The position numbers were made by a program, and so were the translations under genes. Shown here piece by piece: positions 44,218-52,643 of a stretch of DNA of 64,000 nucleotides (the stretch's first letter is position 1; every line of letters starts with the position of its first letter). Source of the stretch: MTP4 sp052056915. Its GTDB lineage: Archaea; Halobacteriota; Methanosarcinia; Methanosarcinales; Methanosarcinaceae. Location of the stretch: positions 2,418,001 through 2,482,000 of the forward strand of contig NZ_CP195119.1 of NCBI RefSeq assembly GCF_052056915.1, in the 5' to 3' direction. The notes beneath the pieces are model-generated. The model saw only the letters and a program-made list of their open reading frames with translations. It ran no database searches and was not told the origin of the DNA.

Positions 44218-45219
44218 TTATTCTATTACCAGGTCTCTGACCCTGATTCCGCTTTCCACTATTTTCCCTACTATTTTCCCACCGGTTATTTCGGCAGCCC
44301 TTGCTGCGTCTTTTTCCGGGAGGATTAGCAGGAAGCCCATGCCCATGTTGAAGGTCTGGTACATCTCCAGGTCTTCGACTCCGCCTTCTTTCTGGAGGAA
44401 CTTGAAGATTTCCTGGGGTTCCAGGGGATCGTAAAAGTCGAAGCCGAGTTTTGTCACCCTTCTCAGCTTCAAAAGTCCGCTGCCTGTGATGTGGGCAAGC
44501 CCGTGGACTTCGCATTCTTTGAGGGCGTCCAGGACTTCGATATAGATCCTGGTCGGTATCAGGAGGTCTTCTCCTATGGTCTTTGAAGCATCGTAGGGGC
44601 AGGGGTCCTGATAGGAGTATTTCGATTCTTCGATGATCTTCCTGACAAGTGTGTAGCCGTTGCTGTGCACCCCGCTGCTCGGGATCCCCACAATAACGTC
44701 TCCGACCTGCACTTTTTCCCCGGTTATGTCCTCGCCTTTCTTAACCATCCCGAGGCAGGTGCCTGCAAGGTCGAAACCTTTGATGATGTCGGGAAGGGTG
44801 GCGGTTTCCCCTCCGACGATGGACATCCTGGAGATCTCGGCTCCTTTCAAAAGCCCTTCCCCTATCTGCTCGGCAAAGGCCTCGTCGTGCTTTTCGAGAG
44901 CCAGGTAGTCCACAAAAGCCACGGGTTCGGCCCCTATGGCAAGGAGGTCGTTTACGTTCATGGCAATGCAGTCGATTCCCACGGTGTTCCAGCGCTGCAT
45001 CTCGTTTGCGATGAGAACTTTCGAGCCTACCCCGTCCGTTGCCAGGGCAAGGGCATATTCCCCGAAGTCCAGCAGGCCTGCATAGTGCCCGATACCCGTC
45101 AAGGGGGCGCCGATGCCTTCCCGTACATAGCTGAGTTTGCCTGTCAGGGCTTTAATGGTTTTTTCTTCTTTCCTGATGTCAACGCCTGATTCTGCGTATG
45201 TAAGGTGTTTTTCGCTCAC
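44218..45219 (-). CDS. purM: Phosphoribosylformylglycinamidine cyclo-ligase
   Basis: 333 residues. TYAESGVDIRKEEKTIKAL, LATDGVGSKVLIA, GGETATLPDI and GSGLLKLRR are PurM motifs. It closes the imidazole ring (AIR synthesis) in purine biosynthesis. GTG at 45219 is preferred because AGAGGTCA lies just upstream; a longer frame to 45246 lacks such a site. The gene follows lysC by 35 bp on the same strand and is probably co-transcribed. The gap downstream (44056-44217) holds taatagttttgcacta-type repeats. Confidence 0.94.
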   Translation of the reverse strand: MSEKHLTYAESGVDIRKEEKTIKALTGKLSYVREGIGAPLTGIGHYAGLLDFGEYALALATDGVGSKVLIANEMQRWNTVGIDCIAMNVNDLLAIGAEPVAFVDYLALEKHDEAFAEQIGEGLLKGAEISRMSIVGGETATLPDIIKGFDLAGTCLGMVKKGEDITGEKVQVGDVIVGIPSSGVHSNGYTLVRKIIEESKYSYQDPCPYDASKTIGEDLLIPTRIYIEVLDALKECEVHGLAHITGSGLLKLRRVTKLGFDFYDPLEPQEIFKFLQKEGGVEDLEMYQTFNMGMGFLLILPEKDAARAAEITGGKIVGKIVESGIRVRDLVIE

Positions 45220-45254
45220 TCTCTGACCTCTTGCCGTGCCGTTCAAATTTGATA

Positions 45255-46661
45255 TTAGATCCCGTTTCCGTTGTAAAGTTCGAATTCCTGATGCAGGGTC
45301 CTGACCGCGGGGATCGCGTCTTTTTCCCGGACCACGAAGGAAATGTTGTACTGGGAAGAGCCCTGGCTGATCATGATGATGTTGATCATGGAATTCCCCA
45401 GAGCCCCAAAGACTCGCTTTGCCACTCCCGGGGTCCCGGCCATGCCCGCGCCTACCACGGCAACCACGCAGACTTCTTTGTCCGAAATGATTTCCCGGAT
45501 GATTTTTCGGTTAAACTCCCTGTGGAGGGCTTTTACGGCCTTTTCCACATGGGCTTCGCTGACCACGAAGGAGAGGTTGGACTCGGAAGAGCCCTGGCTG
45601 ATCATGACGATGTTCACGCCTGCGCTTGCAAGGGTGGTAAAGAGCCTTGCAACGGTGCCTATGGTGCCTGCCATTTCGGCCCCTGAGATGTTGATAAGAG
45701 CTACGTTCTTGATCAGGCTTACCGCCTTTACCACGTGCCTGCACTGGAACTTGTCCGCGACCACAAGGGTGCCTTCGAACAGGGGGTCGAAAGTGTTCTT
45801 GACCCGGACAGGGATGTGCTCGCGCATCGCAGGTTCGATTGACCGCGGGTGGAGCACGTTTGCCCCGAAGTAGGAAAGTTCCATGGCTTCGGAGTAGGAA
45901 ATCCTGGGGATGGTCTTGGCTTCGGGCACGATCCTTGGGTCGGTGGTCATGATTCCGTTTACTTCTTTCCAGAGCCAAATTTCATCAACTTTCAGGGAAG
46001 CGCCAAGGATGGATGCCGAGAAGTCCGAGCCGCTCCGGCCAAGGGTCGTAATGATCCCGTCCTCGTTTTCCCCGATAAAGCCTGTGACCACCTGGATCTG
46101 GGACTCAAGCCGGCAGCCCAGCCGCTTTTCCACCAATTCGTAGGTCTTTTCAAGAGGCCGGGCGTTTCCGTAATCTCCAGTGGTTATGATCCCGGCTTCG
46201 CCTCCCGTGTATTCCGTGGAGGAGACTCCAAGAGAGCGGATTGCTCCTGATATGATAGGGGCTGCCAGGCGTTCCCCGTAGGATGATATGTAGTCAATGG
46301 ACCTTGGAGTAAGTTCTCCCAGGTAGCAGATCCCGATCAGAGCTTTTTCAAGTTCGTCAATGCGGATGTCAAGGATCTGGAGGACTTCTTCTGCGATTTT
46401 GGGGTTGTCAATAGCTTCCTTAACGGCTTCGTGGTGTTTGTTTGTCAGCTCTGTCTTAAACTCCTTCACAAGAGTTACTTTGCCCTTTGTGGAAGCAAAG
46501 TTCGCATTTTCCATGAGCATATCGGTCACTCCACCGAGTGCCGAAGTTACCACCACGATCTGGTTGCCTTCTTCATAGTACTTCATGAGGAGCTGGGCAA
46601 CATGACGGATCTTCTTTCCGTCGCCGACGGAACTTCCTCCAAATTTCATCACAAGTCTCAT
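45255..46661 (-). CDS. lysC: Aspartate kinase
   Basis: 468 residues. Amino-acid kinase domain with KFGGSSVGDGK (6-16), TSALGGVTD, SYGERLAAPI, FIGENEDGIITTLGRSGSDFSA, and two C-terminal ACT domains (ALINISGAEMAGTIG, VVAVVGAGMAGTPGV) that bind lysine or threonine. It begins lysine/threonine/methionine synthesis. A related-pathway gene (apgM-type proposed homoserine kinase) is divergent at 47087. Confidence 0.95.
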   Translation of the reverse strand: MRLVMKFGGSSVGDGKKIRHVAQLLMKYYEEGNQIVVVTSALGGVTDMLMENANFASTKGKVTLVKEFKTELTNKHHEAVKEAIDNPKIAEEVLQILDIRIDELEKALIGICYLGELTPRSIDYISSYGERLAAPIISGAIRSLGVSSTEYTGGEAGIITTGDYGNARPLEKTYELVEKRLGCRLESQIQVVTGFIGENEDGIITTLGRSGSDFSASILGASLKVDEIWLWKEVNGIMTTDPRIVPEAKTIPRISYSEAMELSYFGANVLHPRSIEPAMREHIPVRVKNTFDPLFEGTLVVADKFQCRHVVKAVSLIKNVALINISGAEMAGTIGTVARLFTTLASAGVNIVMISQGSSESNLSFVVSEAHVEKAVKALHREFNRKIIREIISDKEVCVVAVVGAGMAGTPGVAKRVFGALGNSMINIIMISQGSSQYNISFVVREKDAIPAVRTLHQEFELYNGNGI

Positions 46662-47086
46662 GATCGAATCACATTTCAGGATTTAAATAAAAGTATTTTA
46701 ATTTGAATCTTTTAATGATTTATTTTTAATAGGGTTATTCTAATTAGCATCATTCTCTGAAATTTATTCAATGCTGGAATTTATTCAATGCTTATCTGTC
46801 ATGTTTGCAGTTTGCCTTTCTCTGATACGGTTTTTTTCTGAACGGGCATTTACATGCCAGCTCTTTTTGCAGATTAATATAATTTACGCTGCAAGCATTT
46901 CCTGTATAGGATATAGGTACTATATTATAACATTTGTGTAAAACAAAGTGTAGCAAAGTGCAGGATTGAAATCTCGGAAAATCTCCTGCAGGCAGGCTTT
47001 GCAGTGCCTTGTAGAAGGGGACGGTAGAAAGGGATATATCTTATCCCCAAGTGAAAGAGAGTAAAACAGTAAACACAGGTGAAGCA
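46662..47086. promoter_or_regulatory. Divergent promoter region lysC / apgM
   Basis: 425 bp. TATA-like tactatattataac at about 46919-46932. Direct repeat attcaatgctggaatttattcaatgct (about 46768-46794). No gene. Confidence 0.4.
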
Positions 47087-48283
47087 ATGAAATACGCCGT
47101 ACTTATAGGAGACGGAATGGCGGATTATCCTATTGAGGATCTGGGTGGAAAGACAATCCTCCAGGCAGCCAGTACTCCAGCTATGGATTCCATCGCAGCC
47201 CGCGGAAAAGCAGGGCTTGCAAGAACCGTACCGGAAGGCTTTCCCCCCGGCAGTGATGTGGCAAACATGTCCATTATCGGTTATGACCCCGCAGTCTACT
47301 ATTCCGGTCGGGCTCCCCTGGAAGCTGCAAGCATGGGAGTGGCTCTTGCCGCGGACGATGTGGCTTTCAGGTGCAACCTCGTGACAATTGAAAACGGATT
47401 AGTAAAGGATTACAGTGCAGGACACATAAGCAGTGATGAAGCGAAAACCCTTGTCGAGACCCTTGATTCAGAATTAAGAACTGAGGAGCTTAAGTTCTAC
47501 CCCGGAATTAGCTACAGGCACCTTCTGGTCGCAAGAGGGGACAAGGGTATCGAAATGGAATGCACCCCTCCTCACGATGTGACAGGGGAAAGGGCGGCGG
47601 AACATCTCCCGAAAGGAGAGGAAGAGGATTTCTTCAGGGACCTTATGGAGGCTTCCATGGAGATTCTGGAACTGCACCCGGTGAACCTGAAGAGAGCCGA
47701 GGAAGGCAAAAACCCGGCCAATTCCATCTGGGTCTGGGGCCAGGGGCATGCCCCGCAGTTCACATCCTTCAGGGAGCTTTACGGGAAGACCGGAGCCGTG
47801 ATCTCGGCGGTGGACCTCCTGAAAGGGATAGGGATCTATGCAGGGCTGGACGTAATAGAAGTCCCGGGAGCCACCGGTTACCTGGACACAAACTATGAGG
47901 GAAAAGCCCGCGCCGCAATCGAAGCTTTTGAGTCCCGGGATCTCGTTTTTGTCCATGTAGAAGCTCCGGATGAGGCAGGGCACGAAGGAAGCCTTGAGAA
48001 GAAGTTAAAAGCTGTTGAGGATTTTGACAGCAGGATCGTCGCTCCCATCCTAGAGCATGCCAAAGCCTCTGAAGAGTCTTTTACCATCCTTGTAATGCCC
48101 GACCACCCGACTCCCATCTCCTTAAAGACCCATACTCCGGACCCTGTACCTTTTGCGGTCTACAGGACCGATAAGGAAGATCCGGATGAAGCAGGGGCTT
48201 TTGATGAGGAGTCTGTTAAAAATGGTTCCATGGGCATTGTGAAAGCTTCGGACCTTGTCGGGATGCTTATAAAGGCTGAATAA
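47087..48283 (+). CDS. apgM: Cofactor-independent phosphoglycerate mutase (ApgM) / proposed homoserine kinase
   Basis: 398 residues from ATG 47087 (MKYAVLIGDGMADYP), preceded by a GTGAAG site; an upstream GTG is in frame. Metal and phosphoserine motifs: GDGMAD, GSDVANMSIIGYDP, VHVEAPDEAGHEG and MPDHPTPI. The family interconverts 3- and 2-phosphoglycerate. A close subfamily has been proposed as the missing archaeal homoserine kinase, and adjacency to lysC keeps that open. The choice cannot be made from sequence alone. Confidence 0.88.
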   Translation: MKYAVLIGDGMADYPIEDLGGKTILQAASTPAMDSIAARGKAGLARTVPEGFPPGSDVANMSIIGYDPAVYYSGRAPLEAASMGVALAADDVAFRCNLVTIENGLVKDYSAGHISSDEAKTLVETLDSELRTEELKFYPGISYRHLLVARGDKGIEMECTPPHDVTGERAAEHLPKGEEEDFFRDLMEASMEILELHPVNLKRAEEGKNPANSIWVWGQGHAPQFTSFRELYGKTGAVISAVDLLKGIGIYAGLDVIEVPGATGYLDTNYEGKARAAIEAFESRDLVFVHVEAPDEAGHEGSLEKKLKAVEDFDSRIVAPILEHAKASEESFTILVMPDHPTPISLKTHTPDPVPFAVYRTDKEDPDEAGAFDEESVKNGSMGIVKASDLVGMLIKAE

Positions 48284-48440
48284 TTGCCTCTGGCTGAATA
48301 ATTGCCTTAGATCCTGTTTTTATTTTTTACGTTCCCGAATTTCGGGAACTTTTTTTCTTTAATAGCTTTTTCTTTTTTGCCATTTTTTTGCCATTTCTTC
48401 TCTTTTATCTTAGCATTCTAATTATATTTTCTCAGAAAAC

Positions 48441-48475
48441 CTATATATTTGCTCTCAATGTATTCAAATATTGAA
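48441..48475 (+). promoter_or_regulatory. hsp20 promoter with inverted-repeat candidate operator
   Basis: TATA-like ctatatattt at 48441-48450, and TTCA-AATAT-TGAA (48463-48475) at about the expected transcription start. The leader then carries aaGGGGGTatttttATG as ribosome-binding site. Confidence 0.4.
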
Positions 48476-48505
48476 CGTTATCACTTCATTTAAGGGGGTA
48501 TTTTT

Positions 48506-48970
48506 ATGGTTAGATGGCCTGTCAGAAGACCTTCCGGAGGTCCCGTACGCTGGGACCCGTTTGATGAGATCAAGAGGACACAGGATCGCCTGAACCAGCT
48601 GTTTGAAGAGTTCATGCCAGTTGAAGAGTGGGCCGGGGGTAAAGTATACGCTCCTGCTATTGACATCATGGAAGAAGCTAACAAACTCGTAGTTACCACT
48701 GACCTTCCGGGAGTCGATAAGAAAGATATTGAAATAAACGTAAAAGAAGACATGCTTGAGATAAGCGCAAAATGCGGCCGGGAAAAGGAAACCGAAGAAG
48801 AAGGTTACCTGCGCCGGGAGCGGGCTTACACGCGCTTTTACCGGGCGGTCCGCCTGCCAACCAACGTTACGGACGAAAACGCCACCGCAAAAATGGAAAA
48901 CGGAGTCCTGACGATAATGATTCCGAAACTCCAGCTAGAAGAGCCCAAGAAAAAGATAGATGTCGAGTAA
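48506..48970 (+). CDS. hsp20: Small heat-shock protein (Hsp20/alpha-crystallin)
   Basis: 154 residues. Alpha-crystallin domain from PAIDIMEEANKLVVTTDLPGVDKKDIEINV through YLRRERAYTRFYRAVRLP to NGVLTIMIPKL, with the expected IxI-like end. It forms oligomers that hold unfolded proteins. GGGGGT ribosome-binding site eight bases before the ATG. Monocistronic. Confidence 0.94.
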   Translation: MVRWPVRRPSGGPVRWDPFDEIKRTQDRLNQLFEEFMPVEEWAGGKVYAPAIDIMEEANKLVVTTDLPGVDKKDIEINVKEDMLEISAKCGREKETEEEGYLRRERAYTRFYRAVRLPTNVTDENATAKMENGVLTIMIPKLQLEEPKKKIDVE

Positions 48971-49073
48971 TTTTCAAAAAGACCCGGTGACTTAGGGAAA
49001 CCTCTTTTTGGTCCCTACTTTTTCATCAGGTCTTTAGTTTTCATTAATTTCTTTTTTGATTTTTTCAATCTAT

Positions 49074-49466
49074 TCATGCATAACGAGGGAAAAGATATGT
49101 TATTTCTTCGGGGTTTTCTTCTTCTATTCCCTTATTATCAGGAGCCCCTTTGTCTTTCGAGGCTTTGGCTTTTACAAGTTCCGGATGCTGTTTCAGGAAT
49201 TCTTCCGAATAATCGGTGGTCTGCCGCCTGGATGCGTGCTCGAAGATTTTATCTATTTCTTCTTTGCTGAACTGCCCGTGGTCGAGTAAAAGTTGCGTAA
49301 CCTTTTCCCGGGTTGCCTGGGGTTCTTTTGTATAGCTCTGGGAGTAATAAAGCCTGGATATGATGATTTTCAGGGTTCTCGGTCTGCTCCTTTTGTTTTC
49401 TTTATGTTCGAAGGGGCTTTTGTCCTGAATTTTCTTTATTATTACGTCAAGGTCATACTGACTCAT
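49074..49466 (-). CDS. Hypothetical protein, 130 residues
   Basis: Basic N-terminal half (PFEHKENKRSRPRTLKIIISRLYY), a helical mid-part with TREKVTQLLLDHGQFSKEEIDKIFEHA, and an acidic/Lys C-terminal half. A start with GGGTGAAAAAATG context supports an ATG at 49466. I do not recognise a family. It is convergent with hsp20. Confidence 0.55.
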   Translation of the reverse strand: MSQYDLDVIIKKIQDKSPFEHKENKRSRPRTLKIIISRLYYSQSYTKEPQATREKVTQLLLDHGQFSKEEIDKIFEHASRRQTTDYSEEFLKQHPELVKAKASKDKGAPDNKGIEEENPEEITYLFPRYA

Positions 49467-49965
49467 TTTTTCACCCTGAAAGTTTTGGACGGCAAACTAA
49501 ATAAGAATGCTCAAATGTATCGGATTTTCAGCTGGCATTAGCTGGCATTAGCTGGCAATAGCTGGCAATAGCTGGCAATAGCTGAAATTTGTAATGTGAA
49601 ACTAAGGGTAAACAAGGTGGCAATTAACCTTAGATGCAGTTATGGCCTTGAAGCCCTGACCTGAGGTATGGGCCTGTAAAGTTGGAGAAAAGTGCGGCAT
49701 CAGGAAATAGTTCTCGTCATACTTTGCTCGGTCGGGGTAACTCTCATCATCGCCGCAAAAAGTAGTATATAGATGGTCTTATTTATGTTTAGTGCCTTTA
49801 CTGATCAAAATTATTCTCAACTGTGGGAATGCTTTAATCCGCTTTAAATATCTCATCATATGTCTTTCATATGACTCTCATATATCCATTGCATACCTTT
49901 CCCATATCATTTCTATGTCTACTATTAACACTCTTACAACCCGAACAAAACTTTGAGGAACCTGC
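49467..49965. other. Intergenic with 10-bp tandem repeat and a start-less open frame
   Basis: 49531-49584 is 5.4 units of gctggcaata/gctggcatta. On the minus strand, 49602-49778 is an open frame without a proper start whose sense reads YTTFCGDDESYPDRAKYDEN and onward; the composition is protein-like, and it may be a remnant of a dispersed element. The AT-rich tail (about 49760-49860) is the cofE promoter region. Confidence 0.5.
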
Positions 49966-50727
49966 TTGAAATTCGAAGCCATAGCCGTAGAAAATATCCC
50001 CCTGATTCTGAGGGGGGATGACCTCCCCTCCATTATCTGTGAAAATATCGTTCTTGAGGACCGGGACATAGTTATCATCGCCTCCACAATAGTCGGAAAA
50101 GCCGAAGGGCTGACTTTCAGGCTTGAGGACATCACCCCCGGGGAACGGGCACTTGAGCTTGCATCCCGGAACGGGCAGGATCCGCGTTTTGTCCAGGCGG
50201 TCCTTTCCCGGAGCAGGGAAGTCCTTGTAGAGGCCCCTTTCATTCTTGCAACGACTCTTGCAGGGCACACCTGCGTAAATGCGGGGATTGACGACTCAAA
50301 CGTCGAGGGTGAGCTGCTGCTGAACACTCCGGAAAATCCGGACATCAGTGCCGCAAAAATCGGAGAGAGGATTGAAACCCTTAGCAGGAAAAAGCTCAGC
50401 GTGATTGTCACGGACACTAACGGTCGGGCTTTCAAGGTCGGGCAGACAGGGGTTGCCATCGGGCTCTACAAAATAAAACCTGTCAAGCGCTGGATCGGGG
50501 AAAAAGACCTCTTTGGGAAAACCCTGGAGATTTCCGAGGAAGCGGTTGCTGATGAGCTTGCAGGGGCCGCAAACCTCCTGATGGGGGAAGGCAACGGTGG
50601 CGTTCCTGTGGTCGTTATCAGGGGTCTTGATTATTATTGTGAGAACTATCCGGGAATCCGGGAAATGTACCGTCCGGAAGAATTTGACGTTATCAAAAAA
50701 GGGTTACGCTGCCTTTTGAAAAAATAA
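49966..50727 (+). CDS. cofE: Coenzyme F420-0:L-glutamate ligase
   Basis: 253 residues; TTG start with GAGGA upstream. MKFEAIAVENIPLILRGDDL, LEDRDIVIIASTIVGKAEG, NAGIDDSNVEGE, VIVTDTNGRAFKVGQTGVAIG and the C-terminal YCENYPGIREMYRPEEFDV are CofE signatures. The enzyme adds gamma-linked glutamates to F420-0 with GTP. It is convergent with the dCMP deaminase. Confidence 0.95.
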   Translation: MKFEAIAVENIPLILRGDDLPSIICENIVLEDRDIVIIASTIVGKAEGLTFRLEDITPGERALELASRNGQDPRFVQAVLSRSREVLVEAPFILATTLAGHTCVNAGIDDSNVEGELLLNTPENPDISAAKIGERIETLSRKKLSVIVTDTNGRAFKVGQTGVAIGLYKIKPVKRWIGEKDLFGKTLEISEEAVADELAGAANLLMGEGNGGVPVVVIRGLDYYCENYPGIREMYRPEEFDVIKKGLRCLLKK

Positions 50728-50766
50728 GCTGAAAAAATAAGTTGAAAAGCCGGGCTTTTCTCCTTT

Positions 50767-51237
50767 TCAGTCCGATTTTTTTTCTCCTTCAAAGGAGATG
50801 TACTCGACTTCCACTCCCGCATCCCTGAAATAGTTCAGGGAATCGCTGTCCGGGTAAGGGGTTGCGTACACGACTTTTTTGATGTTTGAATTGATTATCA
50901 TTTTTGCGCAGAGGATACAGGGTTGGTGGGTGCAGTAGAGGGTTGCCCCGGCAATGCTCACGCCGTGGAGTGCAGCCTGTATAATGGCATTTTGCTCCGC
51001 ATGCACTGCCCGGCATTTCTCGTGCCGCGTGCCCGACGGGATGTTTTCCATTTCCCGGATGCAGCCTATATCCAGGCAGTGGTCCATGCCGCTTGGGGCA
51101 CCATTGTATCCGGTTGAAAGGATGCGCTTGTCCCGGACGATCACCGCCCCCACGTTGTTCCTGAGGCAGGTGGCCCGTTTGCCTACCACGAAGGCGATTT
51201 CGAGGAAATATTCGTCAAGGGATGGTCTTTCTGTCAT
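50767..51237 (-). CDS. dCMP / cytidine deaminase family protein
   Basis: 156 residues with zinc motif HAEQNAIIQAA (about 80-90) and PCILCAKMII (about 111-120). RNNVGAVIVRDKRILSTGYNGAPSGM is typical of dCMP deaminases. It likely makes dUMP for thymidylate synthesis. The 500-bp gap upstream holds the 13-bp repeat described below. Confidence 0.92.
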   Translation of the reverse strand: MTERPSLDEYFLEIAFVVGKRATCLRNNVGAVIVRDKRILSTGYNGAPSGMDHCLDIGCIREMENIPSGTRHEKCRAVHAEQNAIIQAALHGVSIAGATLYCTHQPCILCAKMIINSNIKKVVYATPYPDSDSLNYFRDAGVEVEYISFEGEKKSD

Positions 51238-51491
51238 TATTTTTAATGAACAGTAACTCGTATATATAGTTGTGACGTTAGGACTTGTGCCATTTTTGAG
51301 ATTAATTTTAAATGAAATGAATCTTTGCTTTAGAGAGGAAGAATTGATATAATCGATGAGAGTACAGAATTGAAACAGATTAAATTCATCAGCATTATTA
51401 AGATGTGTTGATCACTTATTTCCGGAACCGCAATCGGAATTTTTTTCCGGACGAGTCCGGGATTACCGGGTATGTTTAGTACTACAAACTC

Positions 51492-51643
51492 GGATTATAA
51501 ATCTGGATTATAGATTTGAATTATAGATTTGAATTATAAATCTGGATTATAGATTTGAATTATAAATCTGGATTATAGATTTGAATTATAAATCTGGATT
51601 ATAGATTTGAATTATAGATTTGAATTACAGATTTGAATTATAA
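51492..51643. repeat. 13-bp tandem repeat, about 11-12 units
   Basis: Contiguous ggattatagattt / gaattatagattt / gaattataaatct units with 13-bp period, between the dCMP deaminase and secF (gap 51238-51737). The rest of the gap is AT-rich promoter-like sequence. Confidence 0.92.
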
Positions 51644-51737
51644 TGGATTCTCAATTCGGCTTATCAATTTGGATTATAAAAACAGATTCGGATAAGTTCA
51701 AGGAAATAATAGATGCATTCATCCGGAGTATTTAATT

Positions 51738-52643
51738 ATGGCAACAGGTTTTACCGATTTTTTAGATTCCTTCGTGAAGGGTCACGATAATCGCCAGTTG
51801 CTGGCAATTCCTCTTGCAGTATTCGCGGTTTCTTTAGCGATACTGCTGGTTTCTTTCGCAAGCAGCGGGTCGCCTTTGCTCCTGGGCATGGAGTTCCAGG
51901 GAGGTACCCAGATTTCGATGGGAACAACCGATTCCCCTGCTGAGCTTGAAGAACTGTATTCCGATTATCCGATAATGGATGCCCGGCAGGCAGGTAACAG
52001 GGTTATCATGCAGTTCGGTGTCATGGATAATGAGGAACAGCGCCAGCTAGAAGACGATGTAATGGGCCGTTATTCCAATGTGGAAATCAAGCAGATAGGG
52101 CCGGTGTACGGAAAAGACCTGCAGGTCCAGGCTCTTCAGGCCCTTTTAATCTCCTTTATCGGGATGGCTATTGTGGTCTTCCTGATCTTCAGGAGCCCTG
52201 TCCCCTCTTTTGCAGTGGTACTTTCGGCTCTCTCGGACATAGTGATTGCCGCAGCTTTCATGCGGATTGCAGGGATCGAGCTTTCCCTGGGGACAGTTGC
52301 AGCCCTCCTTATGCTTATCGGTTATTCCGTGGACAGTGACATCCTGCTTACTAACAGGGTGCTGAAGCGCAGAGGTACGGTGGAAGAGAAGGTTTCCAGG
52401 GCCATGCAGACCGGGATTACCATGACCTCCACAACCCTTGCAGCCCTCGTAGTGATGTACGTTGTCTCCACTTTCCCCTACCTGGTTATCCCCTCATTCA
52501 CGCAGATAACCCTGCTCTCGCAGATTTCCAGCGTCCTGATCATAGGGCTGGCTGCGGACCTGATGAACACCTGGCTCCTGAACACGGGAATTTTGCGCTG
52601 GTATGTCCTGAAACCCGAATTCAGAGGGAGGTTTAACAGATGA
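51738..52643 (+). CDS. secF: Protein-export membrane protein SecF
   Basis: 301 residues, six membrane helices. Motif GMEFQGGTQI after TM1 and the conserved SIGYSVDSDILLTNRVLKRRG-like block (LMLIGYSVDSDIL) are typical. Partner of SecD in proton-motive-force assisted export. Archaeal order secF-secD; the stop overlaps the secD start by 4 bp. Confidence 0.94.
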   Translation: MATGFTDFLDSFVKGHDNRQLLAIPLAVFAVSLAILLVSFASSGSPLLLGMEFQGGTQISMGTTDSPAELEELYSDYPIMDARQAGNRVIMQFGVMDNEEQRQLEDDVMGRYSNVEIKQIGPVYGKDLQVQALQALLISFIGMAIVVFLIFRSPVPSFAVVLSALSDIVIAAAFMRIAGIELSLGTVAALLMLIGYSVDSDILLTNRVLKRRGTVEEKVSRAMQTGITMTSTTLAALVVMYVVSTFPYLVIPSFTQITLLSQISSVLIIGLAADLMNTWLLNTGILRWYVLKPEFRGRFNR

